From Sulfurospirillum cavolei (GTDB lineage Bacteria > Campylobacterota > Campylobacteria > Campylobacterales > Sulfurospirillaceae): a stretch of DNA of 64,000 nucleotides. Every line of letters starts with the position of its first letter. The first letter of the stretch is position 1. Under the pieces are notes generated by a model. That model had not been told where the DNA came from and made no database searches. It saw only the letters and a list, made by a program, of their open reading frames with translations. Below are positions 17,688 to 25,996 of this stretch, one piece after another. A program made the translations under genes and the position numbers. The stretch lies in the NCBI RefSeq assembly GCF_000813325.1, contig NZ_BBQE01000003.1. One strand, given 5' to 3'.

Positions 17688-19517
17688 ATGCAGAAAAAAC
17701 TCTCGATCGTCATTGTCGGAACGATTTTCGCCTCTTTTATGCTTTCTATGTTCTATTCCGCACTTTCCATCCGCAATTTAGGGATAAAGAACGCGGAGGA
17801 AAAAGCGCAAATCATTGCCGACTTGGTTCAAGACGGACTTTCGGCGCATATGCTCACCGGAACAATGGATCAACGTGAGTTTTTTCTCAATAAAATCAGC
17901 CAAGCCAAAGGCGTCGAAGCGTTATGGGTCGTTCGCAGCGATTCGGTCATTAAGCAGTTCGGTAAAGGGTTCAACAATGAAACCGTACGCGACGACATCG
18001 ATGATAAAACGCTTAAAACCGGTCAAGTGCATCAGCAAAGCGAAGAGAGTTCGCATACGGCGAAACTTCGCATCAGTACGCCTTACATCGCTAAAGAACG
18101 CAGTAACCCAAATTGCATGGAGTGCCACAACGCTAAAGAAGGCGAAGTTTTAGGTGCGATCAGCATCGTTTTTGATATTTCCGAAATTCGCACGAACAGT
18201 ATTTTGACTTCTTTAAGCGTTTTCGTGCTCTCTTTGGTTATTATGACGGCGGTCTTTTTGGTCATCAACAACTCGATGAAACCTCTCATGGAGCTTTTCG
18301 ATTCCATTACCTACGTGATGAATAAGGCTCAAGAGGGGGATTACAGCAAACGTATCCGTTTTAGCGGCAGCGATAAAGAGTGCCATAACGTGATGTTCTG
18401 GATCAATTCGCTTTTAGAAAAGCTGGAGAACACCCTCAACGACATCGAAGTGACCGTCAAAAAATTTCTAGCACTCTCTCCGAATCATCAACCCGATCTT
18501 TTGCTCGATGCACAAGCAATCGTGCATGAACTGTCCGATATTTACCAGTTTAAACGAACCATTGAATTCGACGAAGATAAAGAGCAAGTCTATCGCCGTA
18601 TCGGTATGATTTTAAAAAACGACTTTTCACTTAACGATTTCGTCTTGGTCGAATCCGGAAAAGAGTTTTTCCGTCCGCAAGTGGTTTTCGACGCTTCCAC
18701 GAAAGAACGTAACGTCGAGATGTCGTGTCGCGCTCTTCGTACGAAACAGTCGGTCTATTCCGATCAGTTTCACAATATCTGCGAAACATGCGACGCATGT
18801 CAGCATTTTTTATGTATTCCTTATCTCATTTCCAATGATTTGGAATTGCTCCTTAGTATTTGGGCGCGCTCGGACGAAGAGTTAAACGACATTAAAGCGC
18901 AATTGCCGAAAATTCAAAATTATATCGATGCCGCACGTCCCGAGCTCGTCAGTAAGAACCTAACGCAAATTTTAAAAGTCTCTTCGACGACCGATGCGTT
19001 GACCGGACTGTATAATCGCAAATATTTGGACGAATATATTGAAAAAGCCCTTTCGCAAGCCAAACGCAATAACATTGTTTACGGCATCTTAATGATCGAC
19101 ATCGACTTCTTCAAAATGGTCAACGATACCCACGGTCACGACGTCGGCGATCAAGCGATTCGCGCCCTTTCCAAATGCCTCAAAGAGAATATTCGCGAGG
19201 CCGATACGGCGTTTCGTTTCGGCGGCGAAGAGTTCTTAGTCTTGCTTTACGAATGCGACGAAGCGATGGTGCAAAATATCGCCGAAAAAATTCGTCTCGC
19301 TTTTGAAAAAACGCCGATTCAAACACCTAACGGCACGGCGTTTTACAAAACGCTTAGCGTCGGAGCCTCTATCTTCCCGAAAAATTCCGACTCGCTTTGG
19401 AAATGCATCAAATTTGCGGATATCGCGCTTTACAAAGCCAAAGAGAGCGGGCGCAATTGCGTCAAACGTTTTGACCCTTCTATGCTAGACGAGCAAGAGC
19501 TCAAAAACGCGTTTTAA
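17688..19517 (+). CDS. membrane diguanylate cyclase with periplasmic c-type haem site, HAMP and GGEEF
   Basis: A 609-residue sensor. A helix at residues 6-28 anchors an extracytoplasmic domain of about 140 residues that ends with one haem-c attachment motif, C-M-E-C-H, near residue 143. A second helix (about 170-192) leads into a HAMP linker (KPLMELFDSITYVMN). A cysteine-containing cytoplasmic region (CETCDACQHFLC, about 364-375) precedes the catalytic domain with GGEEF at about 511. The inhibitory I-site R-E-A-D lies exactly five residues before it. Such proteins (Tll0287/DUF3365-like sensors) probably couple haem redox or ligand state to c-di-GMP synthesis. It follows glmS by 15 bp and is likely co-transcribed with the genes after it. 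Confidence 0.85.
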   Translation: MQKKLSIVIVGTIFASFMLSMFYSALSIRNLGIKNAEEKAQIIADLVQDGLSAHMLTGTMDQREFFLNKISQAKGVEALWVVRSDSVIKQFGKGFNNETVRDDIDDKTLKTGQVHQQSEESSHTAKLRISTPYIAKERSNPNCMECHNAKEGEVLGAISIVFDISEIRTNSILTSLSVFVLSLVIMTAVFLVINNSMKPLMELFDSITYVMNKAQEGDYSKRIRFSGSDKECHNVMFWINSLLEKLENTLNDIEVTVKKFLALSPNHQPDLLLDAQAIVHELSDIYQFKRTIEFDEDKEQVYRRIGMILKNDFSLNDFVLVESGKEFFRPQVVFDASTKERNVEMSCRALRTKQSVYSDQFHNICETCDACQHFLCIPYLISNDLELLLSIWARSDEELNDIKAQLPKIQNYIDAARPELVSKNLTQILKVSSTTDALTGLYNRKYLDEYIEKALSQAKRNNIVYGILMIDIDFFKMVNDTHGHDVGDQAIRALSKCLKENIREADTAFRFGGEEFLVLLYECDEAMVQNIAEKIRLAFEKTPIQTPNGTAFYKTLSVGASIFPKNSDSLWKCIKFADIALYKAKESGRNCVKRFDPSMLDEQELKNAF

Positions 19518-19527
19518 CGGGAGAGCA

Positions 19528-20406
19528 ATGAAGTTTCATCGCGTTTACGTCGAGCTGAGTAATATCTGCGGGCTGAAGTGTAGCTTTTGTCCGCAAAGCA
19601 CCTTGAAACCTCAATCCATGTCGCTCGATTTTTTCGAGTCTCTTTTAGCTCAACTTTTAGCCTATACGAAAGAGATCGCTTACCATATGGGAGGCGATCC
19701 GCTGAGCCTTTCCAACCTTGAAGCTTACCTCGGCGCAACGAAGCGATACGGACTGCAAGGCTTGTTAACGACCAGCGGGTACTATCTGAGTAAACATTCG
19801 CACGAAACGCTTTTACACCCTGCTTTAAAACAAGTGAATATCTCGCTCAATAGCTACAACAAAAACGCTATGCCGCTCTCGTTTGAAGCCTATATGCAAC
19901 CCGTCCTTGAACTGTGCCGCGCACAAAACGAAACGCGCAAAGACCTTTTTATCAATCTGCGCGTCTGGAATTTCGACGAAAAGCAAAGCGAAAAAGCGTT
20001 TAACGCCATGCTTTTTGCTTACCTCTCGCAAGCCTTCGGCGTTACGTTGGACGCCCAAACCATCGAGCGCGAAAGACCGCGTTCGCTTCGCCTTTCCGAA
20101 AAAGTCCTCGTGCATTTCGATCGCTATTTCGAATGGCCTTCCTTAGCGTCAACGAATGAGAGCGAAGGAACGTGTTTAGGTTTAAAATCGCATTTTGGCA
20201 TTCTCTCAAGCGGTATCGTCGTTCCGTGTTGCTTGGATAAAGAAGGCGTTATGCCGCTTGGAAACTTACATGTAGACTCTTTAGAGACGATTTTAAACGC
20301 TCAAAGAGCCCAAACGATTCTCCAAGGTTTCCGACAAGGTCGCTGTGTGGAAACCTTGTGCCGCAAATGCACCTATAAACACCGATTTCAAAAGGATGAA
20401 CGATGA
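19528..20406 (+). CDS. radical SAM protein with SPASM-like C-terminal cysteines
   Basis: A 292-residue protein with the radical SAM cluster motif C-G-L-K-C-S-F-C at residues 14-21, followed by a short AdoMet-barrel with the HMGGDPL segment. The C-terminal third has a run of cysteines (GTCLGLKS, VPCCLDKEG, CVETLCRKC), as in SPASM or twitch domains that bind extra Fe-S clusters. The substrate is unknown; proteins like this modify peptides or act in cofactor synthesis, but no precursor peptide gene is visible nearby. The stop overlaps the next gene (ATGA). Confidence 0.8.
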   Translation: MKFHRVYVELSNICGLKCSFCPQSTLKPQSMSLDFFESLLAQLLAYTKEIAYHMGGDPLSLSNLEAYLGATKRYGLQGLLTTSGYYLSKHSHETLLHPALKQVNISLNSYNKNAMPLSFEAYMQPVLELCRAQNETRKDLFINLRVWNFDEKQSEKAFNAMLFAYLSQAFGVTLDAQTIERERPRSLRLSEKVLVHFDRYFEWPSLASTNESEGTCLGLKSHFGILSSGIVVPCCLDKEGVMPLGNLHVDSLETILNAQRAQTILQGFRQGRCVETLCRKCTYKHRFQKDER

Positions 20407-20789
20407 ACGAAAACATTTACGAAAACGACTTTTTTTACCTTCAAAAAGAAAACGCTTCTATCCCGTGGGTTAAGATTTTTAGCCGACACCCTTACAAAGA
20501 GCTCAGCGATTGCGACGAGAAGACGCGAAGCGTTCTTTTAGACGCCATGCTCGTCGTTGAAAAAACGATGCTCGATTTTTACGCTCCCGATAAAATCAAT
20601 ATTGCGATGTTCGGCAATTACGTTCCGCATTTGCACATTCACGTGATGGCACGCTTTCAAAACGATACGCATTTCCCCGAATCCATGTGGGGAACCCAAC
20701 AACGCGAAGCACAACTCTCTCTCCCTTCGTTTGAAGCGTTTGTTACCGTTTTACGCGAAAACTTGTCGGCTAAAGAGAAGCTTTGGTAA
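20403..20789 (+). CDS. HIT-family nucleotide hydrolase
   Basis: A 128-residue protein with the histidine triad H-L-H-I-H-V near residue 79 (NYVPHLHIHVMARF). HIT proteins hydrolyse or transfer nucleotidyl groups, for example from dinucleoside polyphosphates. It is shorter than a full galactose-1-phosphate uridylyltransferase and fits the small HIT branch found across Campylobacterota. Its ATG overlaps the stop of the radical SAM gene, which suggests coupled translation. Confidence 0.85.
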   Translation: MNENIYENDFFYLQKENASIPWVKIFSRHPYKELSDCDEKTRSVLLDAMLVVEKTMLDFYAPDKINIAMFGNYVPHLHIHVMARFQNDTHFPESMWGTQQREAQLSLPSFEAFVTVLRENLSAKEKLW

Positions 20790-20830
20790 AATTTAATCTC
20801 CTATTTGCTAAGCTTCTTGGAAAAAATTTT

Positions 20831-22174
20831 ATGAAAAAGATAACCATGCCCATGACGATGATTCAACGTTTGATCTTTCTTTGCCTTCTTTGCATCGCAA
20901 CACTTGATGCCGCTAACTTACACTATTCGCTGATTAAAAAAGAGAGCTCCCAAGCCGGTAGCACGCTATTGATTATCGGAGGAATTCACGGAGACGAACC
21001 GGGCGGATACTTCGCGCCGATGCTTTTAGCCAAACATTATAAAATCGAAAGCGGCAATGTTTGGGTCGTTCCCAACCTTAACTTTGACAGTATCGTCCAA
21101 AATAAGCGCGGCGTTTACGGCGATATGAACCGAAAATTTGCCAAAATAGAGCCCAAAGATAAAGACCTTGAGATTGTAAACGAAATCAAAAAATTGATTT
21201 TAACGCCCAAAGTCGACCTCACGCTCAACCTTCACGACGGCATCGGATTTTACCGAGAACGCAACCTCAATAAAGATTTTAATCCCAAAGCATGGGGACA
21301 AGCGACGATTATCGATCAACAGCAAATTCCCAGTGCCAAATTCGGTAATTTAGGTGATATCGCAAAAAAAGTCAATCAAGAAACCAATATCGCACTGATT
21401 GAAGACGTCCATGAATTTAACGTCAAAAATACCAATACCAAGACGCAAGATAAAGCAATGCAACAAAGTTTGACCTATTTTTCGATTACGAACAATAAGC
21501 CCGCTTTTGCAATCGAAACCAGTAAAAACATTACCGATCTTTCCCAAAAAGTCTATTACCAACTGCGTACGATCGAGAAATTTATGGACCTTATGGGTAT
21601 AAAATTTTCACGCCCTTTCGAACTCTCGCAACCCGTGATTAAAAAACTCCTCGAAGACGACGGCACGCTTGAAATTCCTCCGACAAAAATTTTCTTAGAC
21701 CTTTCAACGCTCAAATCTTCCATTTGTTTTTTCCCGATGGATCCGAACAAATTGGAGTATAAAAGCAATAACCCGCTCGTTGCCGTGATTAAAGAAAAAA
21801 ACGTCTACAAAGTGATGAACGGTAATCAAGTCGTCTCGACGCTGATTCCCGATTTTATTGAATTCGATAATTCGTTGGATAGCGTTTCGATCGTCATCGA
21901 CGGGAAAGTCCAAAAAGTGAAAATCGGCTCGCTCGTCACCGTCAAAAACGACTTTTCGGTCGAACCGATTAGAGGGTACCGTATTAACGTCATCGGTTAT
22001 TCCAAACACGGCGTCGAAAACGAAAGCGGTCTAAAAATTATGCAAAAAGAAATTATGAGTAATTACGCTATCGATAAACAAGAAAGCACCTACATGGTAC
22101 AATTCTATAAAGATAAAAAGTTTTGCGGTATCGTCACGGTTAAATTTGAAGATGCGGCCAAAAGCAAAAAATAG
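20831..22174 (+). CDS. pgp1: peptidoglycan DL-carboxypeptidase, Pgp1/Csd4 family
   Basis: A 447-residue exported M14-type metallocarboxypeptidase. A signal peptide covers about the first 27 residues (hydrophobic LIFLCLLCIATLDA). Zinc ligands are expected in GGIHGDEPGG (His and Glu) and NLHDGIGF (His). The C-terminal half has the extra beta domains of Pgp1 of Campylobacter and Csd4 of Helicobacter, which trim tripeptide stems to dipeptides and are needed for helical cell shape. A helical or curved cell is therefore likely. The ATG at 20831 starts the signal peptide; an upstream TTG inside the HIT gene is less likely. Confidence 0.85.
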   Translation: MKKITMPMTMIQRLIFLCLLCIATLDAANLHYSLIKKESSQAGSTLLIIGGIHGDEPGGYFAPMLLAKHYKIESGNVWVVPNLNFDSIVQNKRGVYGDMNRKFAKIEPKDKDLEIVNEIKKLILTPKVDLTLNLHDGIGFYRERNLNKDFNPKAWGQATIIDQQQIPSAKFGNLGDIAKKVNQETNIALIEDVHEFNVKNTNTKTQDKAMQQSLTYFSITNNKPAFAIETSKNITDLSQKVYYQLRTIEKFMDLMGIKFSRPFELSQPVIKKLLEDDGTLEIPPTKIFLDLSTLKSSICFFPMDPNKLEYKSNNPLVAVIKEKNVYKVMNGNQVVSTLIPDFIEFDNSLDSVSIVIDGKVQKVKIGSLVTVKNDFSVEPIRGYRINVIGYSKHGVENESGLKIMQKEIMSNYAIDKQESTYMVQFYKDKKFCGIVTVKFEDAAKSKK

Positions 22175-22209
22175 ACGTAGGTCTTGATCTCTCTTGAAAG
22201 GAACGATTC

Positions 22210-23439
22210 GTGAGCACGTATGTCGGTAGGCAGCCTATTTTTAACACCGAAGGGGCTTGTTTTGGCTATGAATTGCTGTACCGCTCGTGCGATACGCAAA
22301 ACCTTGCCACCTTTATGGACAACGCCAAGGCAACCGCACGCGTCATTGTCAATATTATCCATAATATCGGACTTTCTCCTATCATCGGACAAAAGTTCGG
22401 TTTTATCAACGTCGACGAGACGATGATTTTTAGCGACGCGATTTTACTGCTCCCCAAAGAGTATTTCGGGTTTGAGATCCTAGAACATACGCAAATTTCC
22501 TTGGCATTGTACGAGCGCATTAAGCATTTAAGAACGTTGGGGTACCGACTGAGTCTAGACGATTTTGATTGCAGTGAAGCGATGTTTAAAGCCTATGAAC
22601 CTCTTTTCTCTTACATCGATTTTATCAAAGTCGATATTCAAGCCATCGGATTGGAAAATCTTCCGCAAGCCGTTGCAAAACTGGCGCACTACAATATCCC
22701 TTTATTGGCGGAAAAGATCGAAACTTACGAAGAGCATGAAGCCTGTCTTCACCACGGATTTACCTTTTACCAAGGCTATTTTTTTGAAAAACCCGTTATC
22801 CTAAGCGGTCGCAAGATCGAGCCTAACACGCTCAGTGCCATTCAATTGATGAACTGCATTCACGAAGACAGCGACGCGACCTTTATCGCGAGTCGTTTTG
22901 CGACATGTCCGGATTTGGTCTACAATCTGTTACGACATATCAACTCCGATGCTTACCATTTTAAAAATAAAATTAGCTCGATTAAACAAATGGTTCTGCT
23001 GCTCGGTCCTAAAAAGCTGCTTTCGTGGCTCGGACTTTTTCTGTATATGACGCCGAACCATCGCCCTTTCGGAGGCGAATTGTTTAACAATGCGAAATTT
23101 CGTGCTAAAGTTATGGAAGAACTCACGCTCATTTGCAATAAAAAAGAGTATGCTAACCAAGCGTTTTTAACCGGAAGTCTCTCGCTCATCGACGCTTATC
23201 TAAACGTTTCGATGGAAGAATTCTTGGCGCATATTCACTTGGACGACGAAATCAAAATCGCATTATTGCGCAAAGAGGGATTTTTAGGCAATTTATTGCA
23301 AATCGCAATTGAGATGAACCATGCCAACGATGCTCAAAATATCGTCAATTCCATCAACGATACGCGCTGCTTTACAACCGATCAGCTCTACGAGGCATGC
23401 ACCAAAGCGCTCGTTTTTGTTGAAGAAACCGAACATTAA
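22210..23439 (+). CDS. EAL-HDOD (YuxH-type) signalling protein with degenerate EAL
   Basis: A 409-residue cytoplasmic protein. Residues 1 to about 200 form an EAL-type fold (GRQPIFN start, LDDFDCSE, IKVDIQAI, YQGYFF), but the catalytic signature is replaced by Y-E-L-L-Y-R, so c-di-GMP hydrolysis is unlikely. The second half is an HDOD domain (CPDLVYNLLRHINSDAYHF). YuxH-like proteins of this layout are thought to be regulatory. The GTG start at 22210 has AAGGAA upstream. It lies directly before the selenoprotein gene. Confidence 0.85.
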   Translation: MSTYVGRQPIFNTEGACFGYELLYRSCDTQNLATFMDNAKATARVIVNIIHNIGLSPIIGQKFGFINVDETMIFSDAILLLPKEYFGFEILEHTQISLALYERIKHLRTLGYRLSLDDFDCSEAMFKAYEPLFSYIDFIKVDIQAIGLENLPQAVAKLAHYNIPLLAEKIETYEEHEACLHHGFTFYQGYFFEKPVILSGRKIEPNTLSAIQLMNCIHEDSDATFIASRFATCPDLVYNLLRHINSDAYHFKNKISSIKQMVLLLGPKKLLSWLGLFLYMTPNHRPFGGELFNNAKFRAKVMEELTLICNKKEYANQAFLTGSLSLIDAYLNVSMEEFLAHIHLDDEIKIALLRKEGFLGNLLQIAIEMNHANDAQNIVNSINDTRCFTTDQLYEACTKALVFVEETEH

Positions 23440-23454
23440 TCAAAGGATTGAAAC

Positions 23455-23700
23455 ATGAATGTTACGATTTATTATTGTACGCGTTGAGGATATATGCCAA
23501 GAGCTTTCCGTGTGAAAGAAGAAATTTTACAAGCATTTCCGGATGCCTCCATTACGTTAAGCCCTAAAACGGGCGGTTTTTTCGACGTTGTCGTCGATAA
23601 TGTCGTCATTTTTTCCAAAACCGAGAAAATCGGAACCAAGGTTGAGCGTTTCCCCGAAATCGGAGAAATCGCAACGCTCATACGCAAAACGTCTTTTTAG
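23455..23700 (+). CDS. SelW-like (Rdx family) selenoprotein with Sec at an in-frame TGA
   Basis: An 81-residue protein if TGA at 23485-23487 is read as selenocysteine. The reading starts at ATG 23455 behind AAAGGATTG, gives M-N-V-T-I-Y-Y-C-T-R-U-G-Y, and continues without a break to 23700. The C-x-x-U motif at residues 8-11 followed by G-Y, the central TGGFFDVVV, and the final segment match the SelW/SelT/SelH thioredoxin-like Rdx family (C-x-x-C/U). Without readthrough the remaining ATG at 23494 would lack the redox motif and the first beta strand. The presumed role is thiol-selenol redox chemistry. It sits 15 bp after the EAL-HDOD gene and 38 bp before the K+ channel. Confidence 0.85.
23504..23518 (+). 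promoter_or_regulatory. candidate bacterial SECIS stem-loop
   Basis: CTTTC and GAAAG form a 5-bp stem with loop CGTGT, beginning about 21 bases after the TGA counted to the loop. Position and a G in the first two loop bases fit bacterial selenocysteine insertion elements recognised by SelB. The stem is short, so this is tentative. Confidence 0.45.
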
Positions 23701-23738
23701 CATCTTGCGTAACCAAATTAACTTTTAAGGAACGCCTT

Positions 23739-25301
23739 GTGTCATTGGTCGCTTTAGTGATTCGTTTCGCTTATTTTCTTGACACCAGCGTTTCTTACCG
23801 ACGTTTGAAAGAAGCTGCACGCACACTTTTAGAGTACCCTCATTCCAAAATCAAGTTTTATTTCGATATTTTTATGGTCATTTTAGTCGTCTTAAGCGTT
23901 TTATGTTTACTCTATGAAGTCAAGCATCCCGATGAATCCGTCCTTGAATGGATCATTCAAGGATCGCTTTTCATCTTCATTTTAGAGTATCTTTTACGAT
24001 TTTGGATCTATTCCGATAGCCATGCGATTATTATCGAACACTATGAATACGCACTTAAAAATAACCTTCCTTTTTCATTAGGACGCGCGCTTGCTAAAGT
24101 CGTTCGCAAAAAATTGGATTACGTCTTTTCACTCTTGGCAATCATCGATCTTTTAGCGATCCTGCCCAGCTACCGACCGCTTCGATTTTTGCGTATCTTT
24201 CTTTTATTCCGTATTTTTAAGCTCTTTCGCTATGCCAGAAGCATGAAAACGTTTGCCGCTATTTTACATGAAAAGAAATTTGAGCTTATGACCTTGGCAA
24301 TTTTTGCTGGTTTTGTAATTTTTGCGGGCAGTTCGGCAATTTATATCTTTGAAACCAATCAAAATCCGAAAATCAACACGCTTTTCGATGCGATTTATTG
24401 GTCTATCGTTACGATGGGAACCGTCGGATACGGAGACATCGTCCCCTTAACGCAAGAAGGTATGGTCGTTGCAATGGTGTTGATTATTCTCGGCATATGC
24501 GTGTTGGCATTTTTAACGTCCATTATCGTCTCGTCGTTTCAAAACAAACTCGTCGAGCTAAAAGAGAGCCGTCTTTACTACGACATCGAAAAACTTGAAC
24601 GCTATATTCTCATTTGCGGCTACGGAAGGGTCGGCGAAGTCGTTGCTAAAATGCTCCATGAAGACGGAAACGCCTTGGTGATTATCGATACGGACGCCGC
24701 GAAAATCAAACTTGCGCAAGAGAGAGGATTGATCGGTATCGTAGGCGACGCCTCCAAAAGCAAGCTCTTAGGAACACTCGGTATCGACAAACGTGCTACG
24801 CATATCATTTGTGCGACCAACAGCGACGAACTGAATATTTTTATCACGTTGAGCGCTCGAAGCTTAAGTCCTCACGCGACGATTATCGCGCGCGTCATTA
24901 AAGCGGCGCACAAGAAAAAGTATTTGCTTGCCGGTGCAAATTATGCGTTTAGTGCCGATGAAACAATCGGTCTGCTGGGTGCGCAACTGGTAACCCAACC
25001 GGTTTCGTATGCCGCGTTGGAAGGAATACTTAGCGAAAATACGGGGATTGTGTTTGAAAGTATTTTTGTGCATGAATACTCTTTTTTCAACCGCCAAACG
25101 GTCGCCTCTTTGAGCCTCTCCACCAAGCGTTTGCTCTTATTCGGTATCGTACGCCAAGACGAACGTACATGTGAAAAAAGTTTCTTCTTCAACCCTGCGG
25201 ACGATTTTGTCTTGCAACCGCACGACAGTCTCATCGTGATGGGACGTAAACACGCTATTAACGCTTTTCGCAAACAAAACGAGAAGAGGAGTCGCGAATG
25301 A
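23739..25301 (+). CDS. six-helix K+ channel with cytoplasmic RCK domain
   Basis: A 520-residue inner-membrane channel. Six helices are visible, the fourth being arginine-rich (RFLRIFLLFRIFKLFRYAR, about 148-166) like a voltage-sensor S4. The pore has the selectivity filter T-V-G-Y-G-D at about residue 226. A TrkA-N/RCK Rossmann domain follows (ICGYGRVGEVV, about 290) and a TrkA-C domain ends the chain. It resembles the Helicobacter pylori KchA channel, which is needed for K+ uptake. GTG at 23739 has AAGGA upstream. The next gene, another RCK protein, overlaps its end as ATGA. Confidence 0.88.
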   Translation: MSLVALVIRFAYFLDTSVSYRRLKEAARTLLEYPHSKIKFYFDIFMVILVVLSVLCLLYEVKHPDESVLEWIIQGSLFIFILEYLLRFWIYSDSHAIIIEHYEYALKNNLPFSLGRALAKVVRKKLDYVFSLLAIIDLLAILPSYRPLRFLRIFLLFRIFKLFRYARSMKTFAAILHEKKFELMTLAIFAGFVIFAGSSAIYIFETNQNPKINTLFDAIYWSIVTMGTVGYGDIVPLTQEGMVVAMVLIILGICVLAFLTSIIVSSFQNKLVELKESRLYYDIEKLERYILICGYGRVGEVVAKMLHEDGNALVIIDTDAAKIKLAQERGLIGIVGDASKSKLLGTLGIDKRATHIICATNSDELNIFITLSARSLSPHATIIARVIKAAHKKKYLLAGANYAFSADETIGLLGAQLVTQPVSYAALEGILSENTGIVFESIFVHEYSFFNRQTVASLSLSTKRLLLFGIVRQDERTCEKSFFFNPADDFVLQPHDSLIVMGRKHAINAFRKQNEKRSRE

Positions 25302-25996
25302 ACGATGCTTTGATTTTACTCTTCGGTTTTAGCCGTACGGCGTTAGAAATTGCGACAAAACTCAAAAAACAAGGCTACGCGTTCAGGCTGGTCGATTACG
25401 ACCCCGCATCCCAAGTCAAAGCGCAAAAAGAGGGATTTGATCTGATCGTCTGCGACTACGGCGACGACGATGCGCTCGAATCGCTCGGTATCGCCCAAAA
25501 CGTCGGTTTCGTCTTTTGCCTTTTTGACGACGACGTACACAACGTCTTTTTAACCCTTTCCGTGCGTGCCATCGATCCGAACGTTCCTATCATTGCGACG
25601 ACGCACACCAAAGACGCCGTTCATAAGCTCGAAATCGCCGGAGCGACGACCATTCTCGATCCTTACCAAATTACGGGTAAAAAAATTTACAAGCTTATTA
25701 CGCAACCTGAAGTCATGCAAATCGTCGAAACGACGATTTTCGGAGAAGAAGACGTCAATATGGCGCAACTTACCGTGACCGAGACGTCGCCTCTCAACGG
25801 TACGCTTCTGAGCCAATATTCCGCATGGAAAGCGTATAACATGCTACTTTTAGGACTCCACGATAAAGAACTAACCAAAGAGTTTATTTTCATTACCGAA
25901 GGGCATATGCATAAGCTCGACGCCGGAGACGTTCTTGTCGTTATGGGTTCGATGAGCGAGATCCGTCGTTTTAAGACGGATTTTTGTTTAGAGTAA
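25298..25996 (+). CDS. TrkA-type RCK (NAD-binding) regulator protein
   Basis: A 232-residue soluble protein with an N-terminal TrkA-N Rossmann fold (LLFGFSRTALEIA; the usual third glycine is changed) and a C-terminal TrkA-C domain. It is probably a partner of the K+ channel encoded immediately upstream, with which it overlaps by four bases. The degenerate GxGxxG suggests altered or absent nucleotide binding. It is convergent with the AEC transporter gene; the two stops overlap by nine bases. Confidence 0.85.
   Translation: MNDALILLFGFSRTALEIATKLKKQGYAFRLVDYDPASQVKAQKEGFDLIVCDYGDDDALESLGIAQNVGFVFCLFDDDVHNVFLTLSVRAIDPNVPIIATTHTKDAVHKLEIAGATTILDPYQITGKKIYKLITQPEVMQIVETTIFGEEDVNMAQLTVTETSPLNGTLLSQYSAWKAYNMLLLGLHDKELTKEFIFITEGHMHKLDAGDVLVVMGSMSEIRRFKTDFCLE

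Noticed and set aside
23440..23493. selW-like gene as a truncated pseudogene interrupted by TGA
   Set aside because: The TGA is exactly at the second redox position of C-x-x-C/U, the frame is otherwise intact and a ribosome site precedes the ATG, so selenocysteine is a better explanation.
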